Part shown: positions 1 through 8,697 of the stretch, one piece after another | How the letters are laid out: each line of letters opens with the position of its first letter | How positions within the stretch are numbered: position 1 is the first letter of the stretch | NCBI GenBank assembly: GCA_947597925.1 | Contig: CANQFA010000004.1 | Span: 1-64,000 of the forward strand | Direction: 5' to 3' | Length of the DNA: 64,000 bases | Origin: an uncultured Clostridia bacterium | Lineage (GTDB): Bacteria; Bacillota; Clostridia; Christensenellales; Borkfalkiaceae | Notes under the pieces: generated by a model | What the model was told of the DNA's origin: nothing | Database searches by the model: none | What the model saw: the letters and a program-made list of their open reading frames with translations, nothing else | Program-made: the position numbers and the translations under genes

Positions 1-150
1 TACCACAGCAGCATGACGAATATCCTCAACAATACCGTCAAGGCTTCCAACGTGAGAAGCATCGCAATCATCATCCGAGAACTCGGTATGACCATGACGG
101 AATTCTTCAATAGCCCGGTTTTCGATTTCGACAACCTCGACATCGATTAG
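1..150 (+). CDS. C-terminal part of an XRE-type helix-turn-helix regulator (5' truncated by window edge)
   Basis: Frame 1 reads YHSSMTNILNNTVKASNVRSIAIIIRELGMTMTEFFNSPVFDFDNLDID*; the 'I..I...LG....EFF' ending is typical of XRE HTH proteins; followed by a terminator hairpin. Confidence 0.55.
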   Translation, partial: YHSSMTNILNNTVKASNVRSIAIIIRELGMTMTEFFNSPVFDFDNLDID

Positions 151-162
151 CCCCCTGGACGA

Positions 163-185
163 AAGACGGAAACCCCGTCTTTTTT
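163..185 (+). terminator. Rho-independent terminator after HTH gene
   Basis: AAGACGG aaac CCCGTCTT followed by T-tract. Confidence 0.7.
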
Positions 186-194
186 ACTGTCCAA

Positions 195-270
195 CCCAAA
201 GATTTAACGATTACCCATAATTTTAACGATAGCCCAAAGATTTAACGATAGCCCACAAATTTAACGATAG
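195..270. repeat. Four tandem 19-bp repeats (consensus CCCAAAGATTTAACGATAG)
   Basis: CCCAAAGATTTAACGATTA / CCCATAATTTTAACGATAG / CCCAAAGATTTAACGATAG / CCCACAAATTTAACGATAG, head to tail, each exactly 19 bp. Confidence 0.9.
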
Positions 271-283
271 CGTTTGCGGAAGG

Positions 284-322
284 AAAAAGAAAAAGCCGCC
301 CGGCGAGTAACCGAACGGCTGT
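284..322 (-). terminator. Rho-independent terminator (second, downstream of tRNA-Leu)
   Basis: Minus strand AGCCGTTCGG-TTACTCG-CCGGGCGGCT followed by TTTTTC. Confidence 0.6.
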
Positions 323-371
323 GAAAGGTGGATTTCCGGAAAAACAACCCCGAAAACCCCAAAAAGGCAAT

Positions 372-423
372 AAAAAAGAAGTATGAAGCCGATATTTTTG
401 TATCATTTTCATACTTCTTTTTT
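372..423 (-). terminator. Rho-independent terminator immediately 3' of tRNA-Leu
   Basis: Inverted repeat GAAGTATGAA...TTCATACTTC with T-tracts on both strands. Confidence 0.75.
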
Positions 424-505
424 GGTGCGGATGACAGGACTTGAACCTGCATGGTCTCCCACAGGAACCTGAAACCTGCGCGTCTGCCAATTTCGCCACA
501 TCCGC
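423..505 (-). tRNA. tRNA-Leu (anticodon CAG)
   Basis: Minus strand GCGGATGTGGCGAAATTGGCAGACGCGCAGGTTTCAGGTTCCTGTGGG...GGTTCAAGTCCTGTCATCCGCACCA; 7-bp acceptor stem, long variable arm, encoded CCA. Confidence 0.93.
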
Positions 506-548
506 ATGAACTCCTGTTTTTACTCGGCGGAGGGACCGAGGGCGGAGG

Positions 549-1232
549 TCAGAATTCCCGTCTTGTGACCTTATTTCCGTCTGTGCCGTCGAGAAGATAG
601 ACCTTCCCGCCCGCGGAGATGCTCCGCACGGGCTCGCCGTCCTCGATTTCGAGTGCGGCTCTGTTTTCCAAGCCCCAAGCACGCCATCTATTATACCGCA
701 CGATCTCGTCAAAGTCAAGCATTCTTTCATCATAATGCGGAGAAATTTTGCCCTTCAGCCATCCGAGCCCCGGATACATGGAAAATTCTCCCTCCACCAC
801 CGAGTCGGAGTACATCTCCTCGAACCAGCAGATGGCGCCCGCCGAGAGTCCCGCAATGGGCACTCCCCGCTCGGCCGCATCCTTCAGAAGGGGCAAAATG
901 CCCTTTTTCTTCCAGACATCGATGAGAAACACGGTGTCCCCGCCGCCGACGTAGATGAGGTCCGCCCGCGCAAACTTCTCCTCGAGCCGCGCGGGGTCGG
1001 GATCCCGCTCCGCCACAAGTGCGACGTCGGTCGAGATGCCGAGCGCCCCCGTATAGACCTTATGAAAGGTATTATAGTAGGGCATGCAGTCATGACTTGC
1101 GGTGGGAAAAAAGAGGGCGCGTGCCCGCCTCTCCCCCGCATGTTCCTTCGCGAGAGAGACGAGGTATTCATCGATCTCCATCGTCTCGCGGAGACGGAGT
1201 TCTCCCCCGCCGATGAGGACAAAGCGCGACAT
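549..1232 (-). CDS. Peptidase E-like (S51 family) dipeptidase
   Basis: ORF 227 aa with IYVGGGDTVFLIDVWKKKG and GLSAGAICWFEE (S51 nucleophile motif). Confidence 0.8.
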   Translation of the reverse strand: MSRFVLIGGGELRLRETMEIDEYLVSLAKEHAGERRARALFFPTASHDCMPYYNTFHKVYTGALGISTDVALVAERDPDPARLEEKFARADLIYVGGGDTVFLIDVWKKKGILPLLKDAAERGVPIAGLSAGAICWFEEMYSDSVVEGEFSMYPGLGWLKGKISPHYDERMLDFDEIVRYNRWRAWGLENRAALEIEDGEPVRSISAGGKVYLLDGTDGNKVTRREF

Positions 1233-1233
1233 C

Positions 1234-1971
1234 TCACTCCTCCTGCTCTTCGTCTTCGGAGGCCGAAATGCCCGCCGTCTTGTCCACGGGAAGGGAAAAG
1301 ATGATGCCGCCCGCTTCCGTCTTGACGCCGACTGCCTCCGAGAGCGCCTCCATGATGGCCCCCGTGCTCTCCTTCTGTGCGAGGATGAGAAGGATGTCCC
1401 GCTCCTCCATCAGGGAGAGTCCGATCGCCTGCTCGGCCTTTTCATTCTGATAGGTCCGTGCGCGGATGACCGTCCCGCCCGCGGCGCCCGCCTCTCTCGC
1501 CGTCTGCACCGCGCGGTCGGCGTCTCCCTCCCCCACGGCGGCGACGATGAGCCTGTATTTCCTGTCTTCCATATGGATACCTCCCGTCTTCGATGATGCA
1601 CCCCGCGCAAGTCCGCTTGCGATGGTATAAGAGATCCCCGCGAGGGGCACGGTGAAGGAGATGCCCCGCCCCGCAAGATAGAGCGACAGCCTCTTCCTCA
1701 GCTCCCGCATGATGCGCTCCTCGTCCGAATCGGGGAAGAGGGAGCAGAGCACCGACTTCTCCGTCTCGCCGATGCCGAGGTAGTCGAGGACGGAGGACTG
1801 CGCCGTGCCCGTCCCCGCAAAGAGGAAGGAGAGCGCGACCGAGCATTCGTCGAGGATCTCCTTGAGCTTCTTCTCGCCCGACTTATTGACGATCGAGATA
1901 AGCAGCTTCGTGCGGACCTCCCGCACGGGCTCTGCGGCGGGCGCACGGACGGGTTTTCGGATGAGCTTCAT
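1234..1971 (-). CDS. P-II-like protein with two tandem P-II-like regions, partner of DUF1538 transporter
   Basis: 245 aa ORF; overlaps stop/start with the DUF1538 gene; two P-II-like halves. Confidence 0.65.
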   Translation of the reverse strand: MKLIRKPVRAPAAEPVREVRTKLLISIVNKSGEKKLKEILDECSVALSFLFAGTGTAQSSVLDYLGIGETEKSVLCSLFPDSDEERIMRELRKRLSLYLAGRGISFTVPLAGISYTIASGLARGASSKTGGIHMEDRKYRLIVAAVGEGDADRAVQTAREAGAAGGTVIRARTYQNEKAEQAIGLSLMEERDILLILAQKESTGAIMEALSEAVGVKTEAGGIIFSLPVDKTAGISASEDEEQEE

Positions 1972-3482
1972 ACATCCACCTCATATTCGACGATGTGCTC
2001 CTCGACCGAGAGGAACTGTTTGCGGATGGAGTGCCTCCTCCACTTATGTACGATGCCGAGGAACTGGATGGAGATGAGCGGGGTCAGCGCGACAAAGGCG
2101 ACACATCCGAAGGCCTGCTCCATGACCGCCTCGTTCCCCGCGAGCACGGTGCACGCCCCCACCGCGAGGGGCAGGACGAAGGAGGAGACCATGGCCCCGC
2201 TCGCGACGCCGCCCGAATCGAAGGCAATGCCCGTGTAGACGGGCGGTGTAAAGATGGTGAGCAGGAGCGCGGCGGCATATCCCCCCACCAGAAACCACAG
2301 GATATCCACCCCCGTCAGGATGCGCACCATGGCGAGCCCCAAGGCGACGGCGACGCCCGCGCACAGCCCGAGCTTCATGGCCCTTGCCGAGATGGCGCCC
2401 GCAGACATCCGCTCCACCTGCTTATTGAGCACATGCACGGCGGGTTCTGCCGCGACGACGAAATACCCGATCACCATGCCGACGGGAATGAGGAGCCACC
2501 CGCCCCACAGCCCCGCAAGCTCTTCGCCGATGGCGCGGCCGATGGGCATGAATCCCACATTCGCCCCGGTGAGGAAGAGCACGAGTCCGAGGAAGGCATA
2601 CACAAAGCCCATGAGCACGCGGGCGAGGCGACGGCGGCGGATGGCGCGCGTCAGGGCCTCATAAAAGAGGAAAAAGGCGAAGACGGGCGCAAGCGCGAGG
2701 GCGACCTCTCTCCCGTATTGCCCGAAGCCCTCGAGATAGAGGGTCGCCGCCCCCGAGGTATCCGCGGGGACAACGACGGGCGCATCGGGATAGGTGAGCC
2801 CGCCGATGCGGAAGATGACGCCGAGCAGCAGGACGGCGATGATGGGCCCGATGCTCGCGAGCGCCACGAGTCCGAAGGAATCCTCGCTCCCCCCATTGCG
2901 CACGGAGGCGAGCCCCATGCCGAGGGAGATGATGAAGGGCACGGTCATAGGTCCCGTCGTGACGCCGCCCGCATCGAAGGCGAGCGGACGGAGGGAAGGA
3001 TCGACGAAGAAGGAGAGAAAGACGGCGAAGAAATAAAATGCGACGAGAAGGGAAGAGAGCGGGATGCGGAAGAGGATGCGGAGCACCGCGATCGTGAGGA
3101 AGAGTCCCACGCCCGCCGCGACGACGAGCACGAGGACATAGCCCCCTATCACGGGCACCTGCCGCGCGAGGAGCTGGAGGTCGGGCTCCGCCACCGTCAC
3201 CACGATGCCGATGACAAAGGAGACGAGCGCGATGAGCCAGACCTTCCCCGACTTCGTGACAGAACTTCCGATCTTCTCCCCGATGACAAGGAGAGAGGTA
3301 TCCGCGCCCAACGAAAAGAGCCCCATCCCGACGATGAGCAGCGGCACTCCCACGATGAAGAGGAGGAAACTGCCTGCGTCGAGCGGGGTAAAGGTAAAGG
3401 CGAGCAGGGCGATGATGATGGCAATGGGCAAGATGGAAGTCAGGGACTCCACCACCTTGCCGCGCAGGGTCGCATTTTGCAT
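1968..3482 (-). CDS. DUF1538-family integral membrane protein, internally duplicated
   Basis: 504 aa polytopic protein; duplicated motifs VTVAEPDLQLLARQVP / VAAEPAVHVLNKQVE and FDAGGVTTGPMTVPF / FDSGGVASGAMVSSF. Confidence 0.75.
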   Translation of the reverse strand: MQNATLRGKVVESLTSILPIAIIIALLAFTFTPLDAGSFLLFIVGVPLLIVGMGLFSLGADTSLLVIGEKIGSSVTKSGKVWLIALVSFVIGIVVTVAEPDLQLLARQVPVIGGYVLVLVVAAGVGLFLTIAVLRILFRIPLSSLLVAFYFFAVFLSFFVDPSLRPLAFDAGGVTTGPMTVPFIISLGMGLASVRNGGSEDSFGLVALASIGPIIAVLLLGVIFRIGGLTYPDAPVVVPADTSGAATLYLEGFGQYGREVALALAPVFAFFLFYEALTRAIRRRRLARVLMGFVYAFLGLVLFLTGANVGFMPIGRAIGEELAGLWGGWLLIPVGMVIGYFVVAAEPAVHVLNKQVERMSAGAISARAMKLGLCAGVAVALGLAMVRILTGVDILWFLVGGYAAALLLTIFTPPVYTGIAFDSGGVASGAMVSSFVLPLAVGACTVLAGNEAVMEQAFGCVAFVALTPLISIQFLGIVHKWRRHSIRKQFLSVEEHIVEYEVDV

Positions 3483-3515
3483 GAAGACGAAAAGGCCTCT
3501 GTTTTGAGTTTTAAT

Positions 3516-3542
3516 GGTATTATGTCTTACATAATACTATGC
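3516..3542. repeat. Copy 1 of recurrent dyad element GTATTATGTCT-N7-TACTATGC
   Basis: GGTATTATGTCTTACATAATACTATGC upstream of the DUF1538 operon; about 22/26 positions match the copy at 19237-19262. Confidence 0.7.
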
Positions 3543-3548
3543 AATCGG

Positions 3549-3992
3549 TCAATTTTTGCCCTCTGCGGCGGTGATTTGGTCGATCCTCCGTTGGTGGCGC
3601 TCCTCCCGCGTGAACTCCGTGGAGAGGAAGGTCTCCACGATCTCGAGGGCGATTTTCTCCCCCACCACGCCCGCGCCGAGCGAGAGTGCATTGGCGTCGT
3701 TGTGGAGGCGGGTCATCTTTGCCGTGTAGGGCTCGGTGCAGAGCGCACAGCGGATGCCCTTTACCTTATTGGCGGCGATACACATGCCGATGCCCGTCGT
3801 ACAGACGAGGACGGCGCGGTCGCACTCCCCTCTTGCGACGGCTTCGGAGGCCGCGACGGCGAAGAGCGGATAGTCGCACGAGGCGGTGTCATTTGTCCCG
3901 AAGTCGTGAAATTCGTACCTCTCGGCAAAGTGGGCGAGGATGGCGCGCTTGAGGGCGAGGCCGCCGTGGTCACAGGCAATGGCGATCTTCAT
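3549..3992 (-). CDS. rpiB: Ribose-5-phosphate isomerase B
   Basis: MKIAIACDHGGLALK... and CTTGIGMCIAANKVKGIRCAL; start trimmed within the longer ORF. Confidence 0.92.
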   Translation of the reverse strand: MKIAIACDHGGLALKRAILAHFAERYEFHDFGTNDTASCDYPLFAVAASEAVARGECDRAVLVCTTGIGMCIAANKVKGIRCALCTEPYTAKMTRLHNDANALSLGAGVVGEKIALEIVETFLSTEFTREERHQRRIDQITAAEGKN

Positions 3993-3994
3993 AT

Positions 3995-4459
3995 TTATTC
4001 TCCTATCTTGTCCTCGATGGGCGGACAACAAGTTTCGATGATGCGGGGCAGGCATTCGCGGATGCGGCGAAGGGTCACGCGGTAGGCGTCGATGCCCTGC
4101 CCGTAGGGGTCGGGGATCTCCCGCCCGCAGAGCGCGGCAAAGCTGGTCACATTGCGGAAGGCGGAGAGCTCCCTCTGCTGCTCCGAGGTCATGCAGATGA
4201 CGGCATGGGCGCCGAGGATGATATTTTCGGTGAGAGAGGATGCCGCATGGGCCTTCTTTCCGAGCGGGATCTTGGCTTCGGAGAGGGCCTGCACGGCAAA
4301 TTCCGTCATGGGCGCCCCCTTCTTTGCCGCAAGTCCCGCCGAACTCACGCGGTACCAGCTGATCTTGCGCCGCTTGAGCTCTGCCCGAAGGGCCGCCTCC
4401 GCCATGGGCGAACGGCAGGTATTTCCCGTGCAGACAAAGACGATCTTGCGGTGCTTCAT
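3995..4459 (-). CDS. Low-molecular-weight protein (tyrosine/arginine) phosphatase
   Basis: MKHRKIVFVCTGNTCRSPMAEA P-loop and IPDPYGQG motif. Confidence 0.92.
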   Translation of the reverse strand: MKHRKIVFVCTGNTCRSPMAEAALRAELKRRKISWYRVSSAGLAAKKGAPMTEFAVQALSEAKIPLGKKAHAASSLTENIILGAHAVICMTSEQQRELSAFRNVTSFAALCGREIPDPYGQGIDAYRVTLRRIRECLPRIIETCCPPIEDKIGE

Positions 4460-5454
4460 GACCTTCCTCCGAAGGCGCGGCGCAGGCGGTTCATGACACC
4501 TGCCATGCATCCGCCGTGAAGTTTGGGCTCGAGCGCGATGAGGAGGGTCGCACTGTCCTCCGCCTCACGCAGGCGCAGATACAGCAGGGACGCCATCTCC
4601 CCGTCCGTCTCGCCCAAATCATAGACGGGAAAGCTCGGGAAGGCGGCGCACATGACATGTTCGCACAGTACGGCGGGTCGGCCGCCGTGCTCCTTTTCCT
4701 CCCGAAGGAGGTCGAGCGCCTCCTTTACCGACTTTGCATAAGCCGTGCGGCAGCGGGGCATGTAGTGGCGGTATGCCATCCCCGGGCTTTTCGGCTTTTC
4801 TCCCTCGATGGGCATGTGGACGAGGCAGCTTCCCGCGACGCGCGCGATCATCTCCCGCGTGACGAGCCCCTCCCGCAGGATGACGGGCACCTCTCTCGTG
4901 CAGTCGAGCACGGTGCTCTCGATGCCCCCCTCCGACTTTCCGCCGTCGAGGATGAGGGGGATCCACCCGTCAAAGTCCGCCTTCACATGCTCCGCGGTCA
5001 CGGGTGAGACGTGTTTGGAGAGATTGGCACTCGGCGCCGCGATGGGACAGCCGACCGCCCGCAAAAAGGCCTGTGCGCAAGGCGAGGAGGGCACGCGCAC
5101 GGCAAGCGTCTCTCCGCCCGCCGTCACGAGGGGGCTCACATGTCCCTTCGAGGGATAGATCATGGTGAGCGGTCCCGGGAGGTATGCCTCGGCGAGGCGC
5201 ACGCTGTAGGGCGGGACCTCGTCCACAAGCGCAGTGAGGTCAAATCCTTCCGCGACATGCACGATGAGGGGATTGTCGCTCGGTCTTCCCTTGAGGGAAA
5301 AGATGCGCGCGACCGCCTCGTCGGAGCGGGCATCGGCGCCGAGGCCATAGACCGTCTCGGTATGAAAGGCCACCACGCCGCCTGCGGAGATGATATCTCT
5401 CGCCTTCCCGAGCGACTCCTCGCTCACGGGCAGGACTTCGGTATTTACTCTCAT
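4456..5454 (-). CDS. L-threonylcarbamoyladenylate synthase (Sua5/YwlC type)
   Basis: TETVYGLGADA, KGRPSDNPLIVHV, PSANLS motifs; 332 aa with C-terminal Sua5 domain. Confidence 0.92.
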   Translation of the reverse strand: MRVNTEVLPVSEESLGKARDIISAGGVVAFHTETVYGLGADARSDEAVARIFSLKGRPSDNPLIVHVAEGFDLTALVDEVPPYSVRLAEAYLPGPLTMIYPSKGHVSPLVTAGGETLAVRVPSSPCAQAFLRAVGCPIAAPSANLSKHVSPVTAEHVKADFDGWIPLILDGGKSEGGIESTVLDCTREVPVILREGLVTREMIARVAGSCLVHMPIEGEKPKSPGMAYRHYMPRCRTAYAKSVKEALDLLREEKEHGGRPAVLCEHVMCAAFPSFPVYDLGETDGEMASLLYLRLREAEDSATLLIALEPKLHGGCMAGVMNRLRRAFGGRS

Positions 5455-6872
5455 GACTCGTCGTCAAAGGGGATGTCGTCCTCCCCTTCCTCCTTCTTCT
5501 TGGGATGGAAAATGGGCTCCTCGCTGGGCCGCCCCTGGTCCTCGACATCCACGAATTTCGTCGTCTCGCCCACAAAGCGGAGCTGGATGCGCCCGAGCGA
5601 GCCGCTGCGGTGCTTCGCGATGACGAGGTCTGCCGCCCCCTTCACGACACTTCCCTTGGCAAATTCCTCGGGCGTGGCGGTCACTTCGGGACGATTGATG
5701 AACATGACGATATCAGCGTCCTGCTCAATGGCGCCCGACTCTCTCAGGTCGGAGAGCTGGGGCTCCTTGGTCTGGATGCGACGGAGCTGCGAGAGCGCGA
5801 TGACGGGCACGTCGAGCTCCTTTGCCATGATCTTCAGAAAACGGGTGATGGAGGCGATCTCCTGCTGGCGGTTGTATTCGCCCCCCATCTTTTCCCCGCT
5901 CGTCATGAGCTGGATGTAGTCTATCATGACGAGGTCGAGGGAGCCCTGCTGTGCGGCGAGCCGCCTGCACTTGGAGAGGATCTCGGCGGGCGTCACCGAG
6001 GAGGAATCATCGATATAGATCTTGGAGGCCTGTAGCTTGTTATAGGCATAGATGAGCTTCTTCCAGTCGTCGCCCTCGAGCTTTCCCGAGAGCGCGTTTT
6101 CCATGCTCACCTCCGCATGTGCGCAGAGGAGGCGCTGTAAGATCTCCTGCCTCGGCATCTCGAGAGAGAAGACCGCCGCGACTTTGCCCTTGACGAGGCA
6201 GACGTGCTCCACGATATTCATCGCGAGCGAAGTTTTTCCCATGCCGGGACGGGCGGCAATGATGTCGAGCGTCCCCTTCTGCAGGCCGTGCGTGATCTTG
6301 TCGAGCTTGGTAAAGCCCGTCTCGAGTCCGCGGTATGTCGTGGGATCGCGGTAGATGTCCTCAAATTTATTCAGGATGGCCTCGAGGTCCTTGCCGTCCG
6401 CAAGCCCGCGGAGGTCGGAGCTGTCCTCCTCGCGCGAGATGTCGTACACGAGCTTCTCGGCATAAGAGACGGCATCCCGCTCCTCGGGGCCCGTCTGACA
6501 GTTCTCGATGACCTTATTCGCCGCGCGGATGAGGGCGCGGTTCACCGCATCTCGGCGGAGAATGGCGAGATATTCGCGGTAATTTGCCGAGGATGGCGTA
6601 TTTGCCGCAAGTTCGGTGATGGCCTGCACGCCGCCCGCCTTCTCGAGATCGCCGCTCTTCGTGAGCTCATCGGTGAGGGTGACGGGGTCGATGGTCCTGT
6701 GGCTCGCATAGACCGCGCGCATGGCGGCGAGGATGACGCGATGGGACTCCTGATAGAAGTCCTCGTCGCGCAGCCGCTCGAGGATGTCCGACTGCACTTC
6801 GGCGTCCATGATGAGACAGCCGAGGAGGGCCGCCTCCGCCTCGAGATTGTGCGGCATCGATTGGTTTGCCAT
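5451..6872 (-). CDS. dnaB: Replicative DNA helicase DnaB
   Basis: MPHNLEAEAALLGCLI, AARPGMGKTSLAMNI, DYIQLM, ALSQLRR. Confidence 0.96.
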   Translation of the reverse strand: MANQSMPHNLEAEAALLGCLIMDAEVQSDILERLRDEDFYQESHRVILAAMRAVYASHRTIDPVTLTDELTKSGDLEKAGGVQAITELAANTPSSANYREYLAILRRDAVNRALIRAANKVIENCQTGPEERDAVSYAEKLVYDISREEDSSDLRGLADGKDLEAILNKFEDIYRDPTTYRGLETGFTKLDKITHGLQKGTLDIIAARPGMGKTSLAMNIVEHVCLVKGKVAAVFSLEMPRQEILQRLLCAHAEVSMENALSGKLEGDDWKKLIYAYNKLQASKIYIDDSSSVTPAEILSKCRRLAAQQGSLDLVMIDYIQLMTSGEKMGGEYNRQQEIASITRFLKIMAKELDVPVIALSQLRRIQTKEPQLSDLRESGAIEQDADIVMFINRPEVTATPEEFAKGSVVKGAADLVIAKHRSGSLGRIQLRFVGETTKFVDVEDQGRPSEEPIFHPKKKEEGEDDIPFDDES

Positions 6873-6884
6873 AGTGTTTCCCCC

Positions 6885-8654
6885 TTACGAAAGCGCTTCG
6901 AATTCGTCGAGCGCCCTTTCAAACTCCCGCATGGCGGCCGCGAAGGGCTCCTCGGATGAGAGGTCGACGCCCGCAAATTTCAGGAGGGAGACGGGATCGG
7001 TCGAGCATCCGCCCGAGAGGAACCTGAAGTAGTCGCGGACGGCGGGCTCCCCCTCCTTCAGGATGCGGTCGGCGATGCACACCGCAGCGGTGATGCCCGT
7101 TGCGTACTTGTAGACATAGAAGGAAGTATAGAAGTGCGGGATGCGCGCCCACTCGGTGGCGATCCTGTCGTCGTGCACGATGGCGGGGCCGTAGTACTGC
7201 TCGTTGAGCCCGCGGTAGAGCGCCGAGAGGTTGTCCTTATTGAGGGGCTCCCCCGCCTCCGCCATGGCGTGCGCCTTCTCCTCGAACTCGGCAAACTGGG
7301 TCTGGCGGAAGAGCGTCGTGCGGATCATGTCGATGAAATAGTTGAGCAGGTACCGCTTGAGCCCCGCATCCTCCGAGGTGCGGAGGAGATATTTGAGCAG
7401 GAGGACCTCGTTGACCGTCGAGGCGACTTCGGCGACGAAGATCTTATAGTCCGCCTTGGCAAAGGGCTGGGTGCGGTTGGAAAAATAGGTGTGGATGGAG
7501 TGCCCCATCTCGTGGGCGATGGTAAAGACGTCGTGCGTGGTGCGCTGATAGTTGAGGAGCACATAGGGATGCTGTCCGTATGTCCCGCTCGAGTAGGCGC
7601 CGCTCCGCTTGCCCTCCGTCTCCATGACGTCGATCCAGCGCTCGTCCCTTCCCCGCCTCAGGAGGGCGTTATATTCCTCTCCGAGGGGGGCGAGCCCCTT
7701 GAGGACGAGCTCGTAGGCCTCCTCGTAGGAGAGCTTGAGCCCCTCCACCTCCACGAGGGAGGGATAGATGTCGTACATGTACATCGTGTCATACCCGAGG
7801 AGCTTCTTGCGGAGGGCGATATAGCGGTGCATGACGGGGCAGGCGGCGTGGACGCTCTCGATGAGGTTGCGGTAGACCTTTTCGTCGACATCTTCCTCGA
7901 AGAGCGCCTTCGAGAGGCAGGAATCGTACCCCCGCGCGCGGCAGTAGAAGATGTCCTTTTGCACGTTGCCGAAATAGGTCGTCGCGATGGTCCCAAGGAG
8001 CTTGCCGTAGGCATCGTAGTAGAGCTCATAGGCCTCCTTTCGCTTTGCCCTGTCCTTTCCGTCCATGATGACGGAGTAGAGTCCGTGCGAGAGGGTCATC
8101 TTCTCCCCCTTCCACTCGATCTCGGGAAGCGGGAGTTCGACGTTGTCGAGCATCATAAAGGCGAGGCTTGCGGTCGAGAGCGGCTCCCCCGCGAGGGCGA
8201 GGATGCGCTCCTCCGCCTCGGACAGGGTGTGCTTCTTGCCCGCGATGATGCGGGAGAGCACATAGTCGTAGTCCTTGAGACGGGGATCTGTGCAAAAGGC
8301 GCGCAGCACGCTCTCGTCGAGTGCGGTGAGCTCGGGCGTCGCAAAGGCGGTCTCCTCGTCGAACCGCGAGAAGAAAGCCGAGAGCTTGGCGACATAGGAG
8401 CCGTATTTTGTGACCGAGACGTCTTCATCCCGCCTCAGGTGGGCATAGAGAAAGAGCTTAAGTGCCTCTTCCGCGAGGGCGTCCTGCGCCGTGAAGTAGG
8501 CGAGGAGCCCCTCCGCCGTGCCGAGTGTCCCGCGGTACTTCGCAAAGTCGAGCTTTGCCTCGAGCCCCGAAAAGGCCTCTTCCCATGCCTCATCGGAGGC
8601 GAAGATGCCGCCAAGGTCCCACTTGTATCTTTCCTGTACTTCCCTTCTTTTCAT
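6885..8654 (-). CDS. pepF: Oligoendopeptidase F (M3 family)
   Basis: 589 aa; HEMGHSIH zinc motif, KRSGAYSSGTYGQHPYVLLNY. Confidence 0.95.
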   Translation of the reverse strand: MKRREVQERYKWDLGGIFASDEAWEEAFSGLEAKLDFAKYRGTLGTAEGLLAYFTAQDALAEEALKLFLYAHLRRDEDVSVTKYGSYVAKLSAFFSRFDEETAFATPELTALDESVLRAFCTDPRLKDYDYVLSRIIAGKKHTLSEAEERILALAGEPLSTASLAFMMLDNVELPLPEIEWKGEKMTLSHGLYSVIMDGKDRAKRKEAYELYYDAYGKLLGTIATTYFGNVQKDIFYCRARGYDSCLSKALFEEDVDEKVYRNLIESVHAACPVMHRYIALRKKLLGYDTMYMYDIYPSLVEVEGLKLSYEEAYELVLKGLAPLGEEYNALLRRGRDERWIDVMETEGKRSGAYSSGTYGQHPYVLLNYQRTTHDVFTIAHEMGHSIHTYFSNRTQPFAKADYKIFVAEVASTVNEVLLLKYLLRTSEDAGLKRYLLNYFIDMIRTTLFRQTQFAEFEEKAHAMAEAGEPLNKDNLSALYRGLNEQYYGPAIVHDDRIATEWARIPHFYTSFYVYKYATGITAAVCIADRILKEGEPAVRDYFRFLSGGCSTDPVSLLKFAGVDLSSEEPFAAAMREFERALDEFEALS

Positions 8655-8697
8655 AACTTTTGACCTCTATCTGTCCCGTCGGAATGCGCCGCGGGTA

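Noticed and set aside
195-270. CRISPR array
   Set aside because: Repeats are contiguous 19-mers without spacers and there are no cas genes nearby.
1995-4085. 696-aa plus-strand ORF antisense to the DUF1538 gene and rpiB
   Set aside because: Acidic/His/Arg-rich low-complexity translation, antisense to well-supported genes; a common artefact of biased codon usage in GC-rich DNA.
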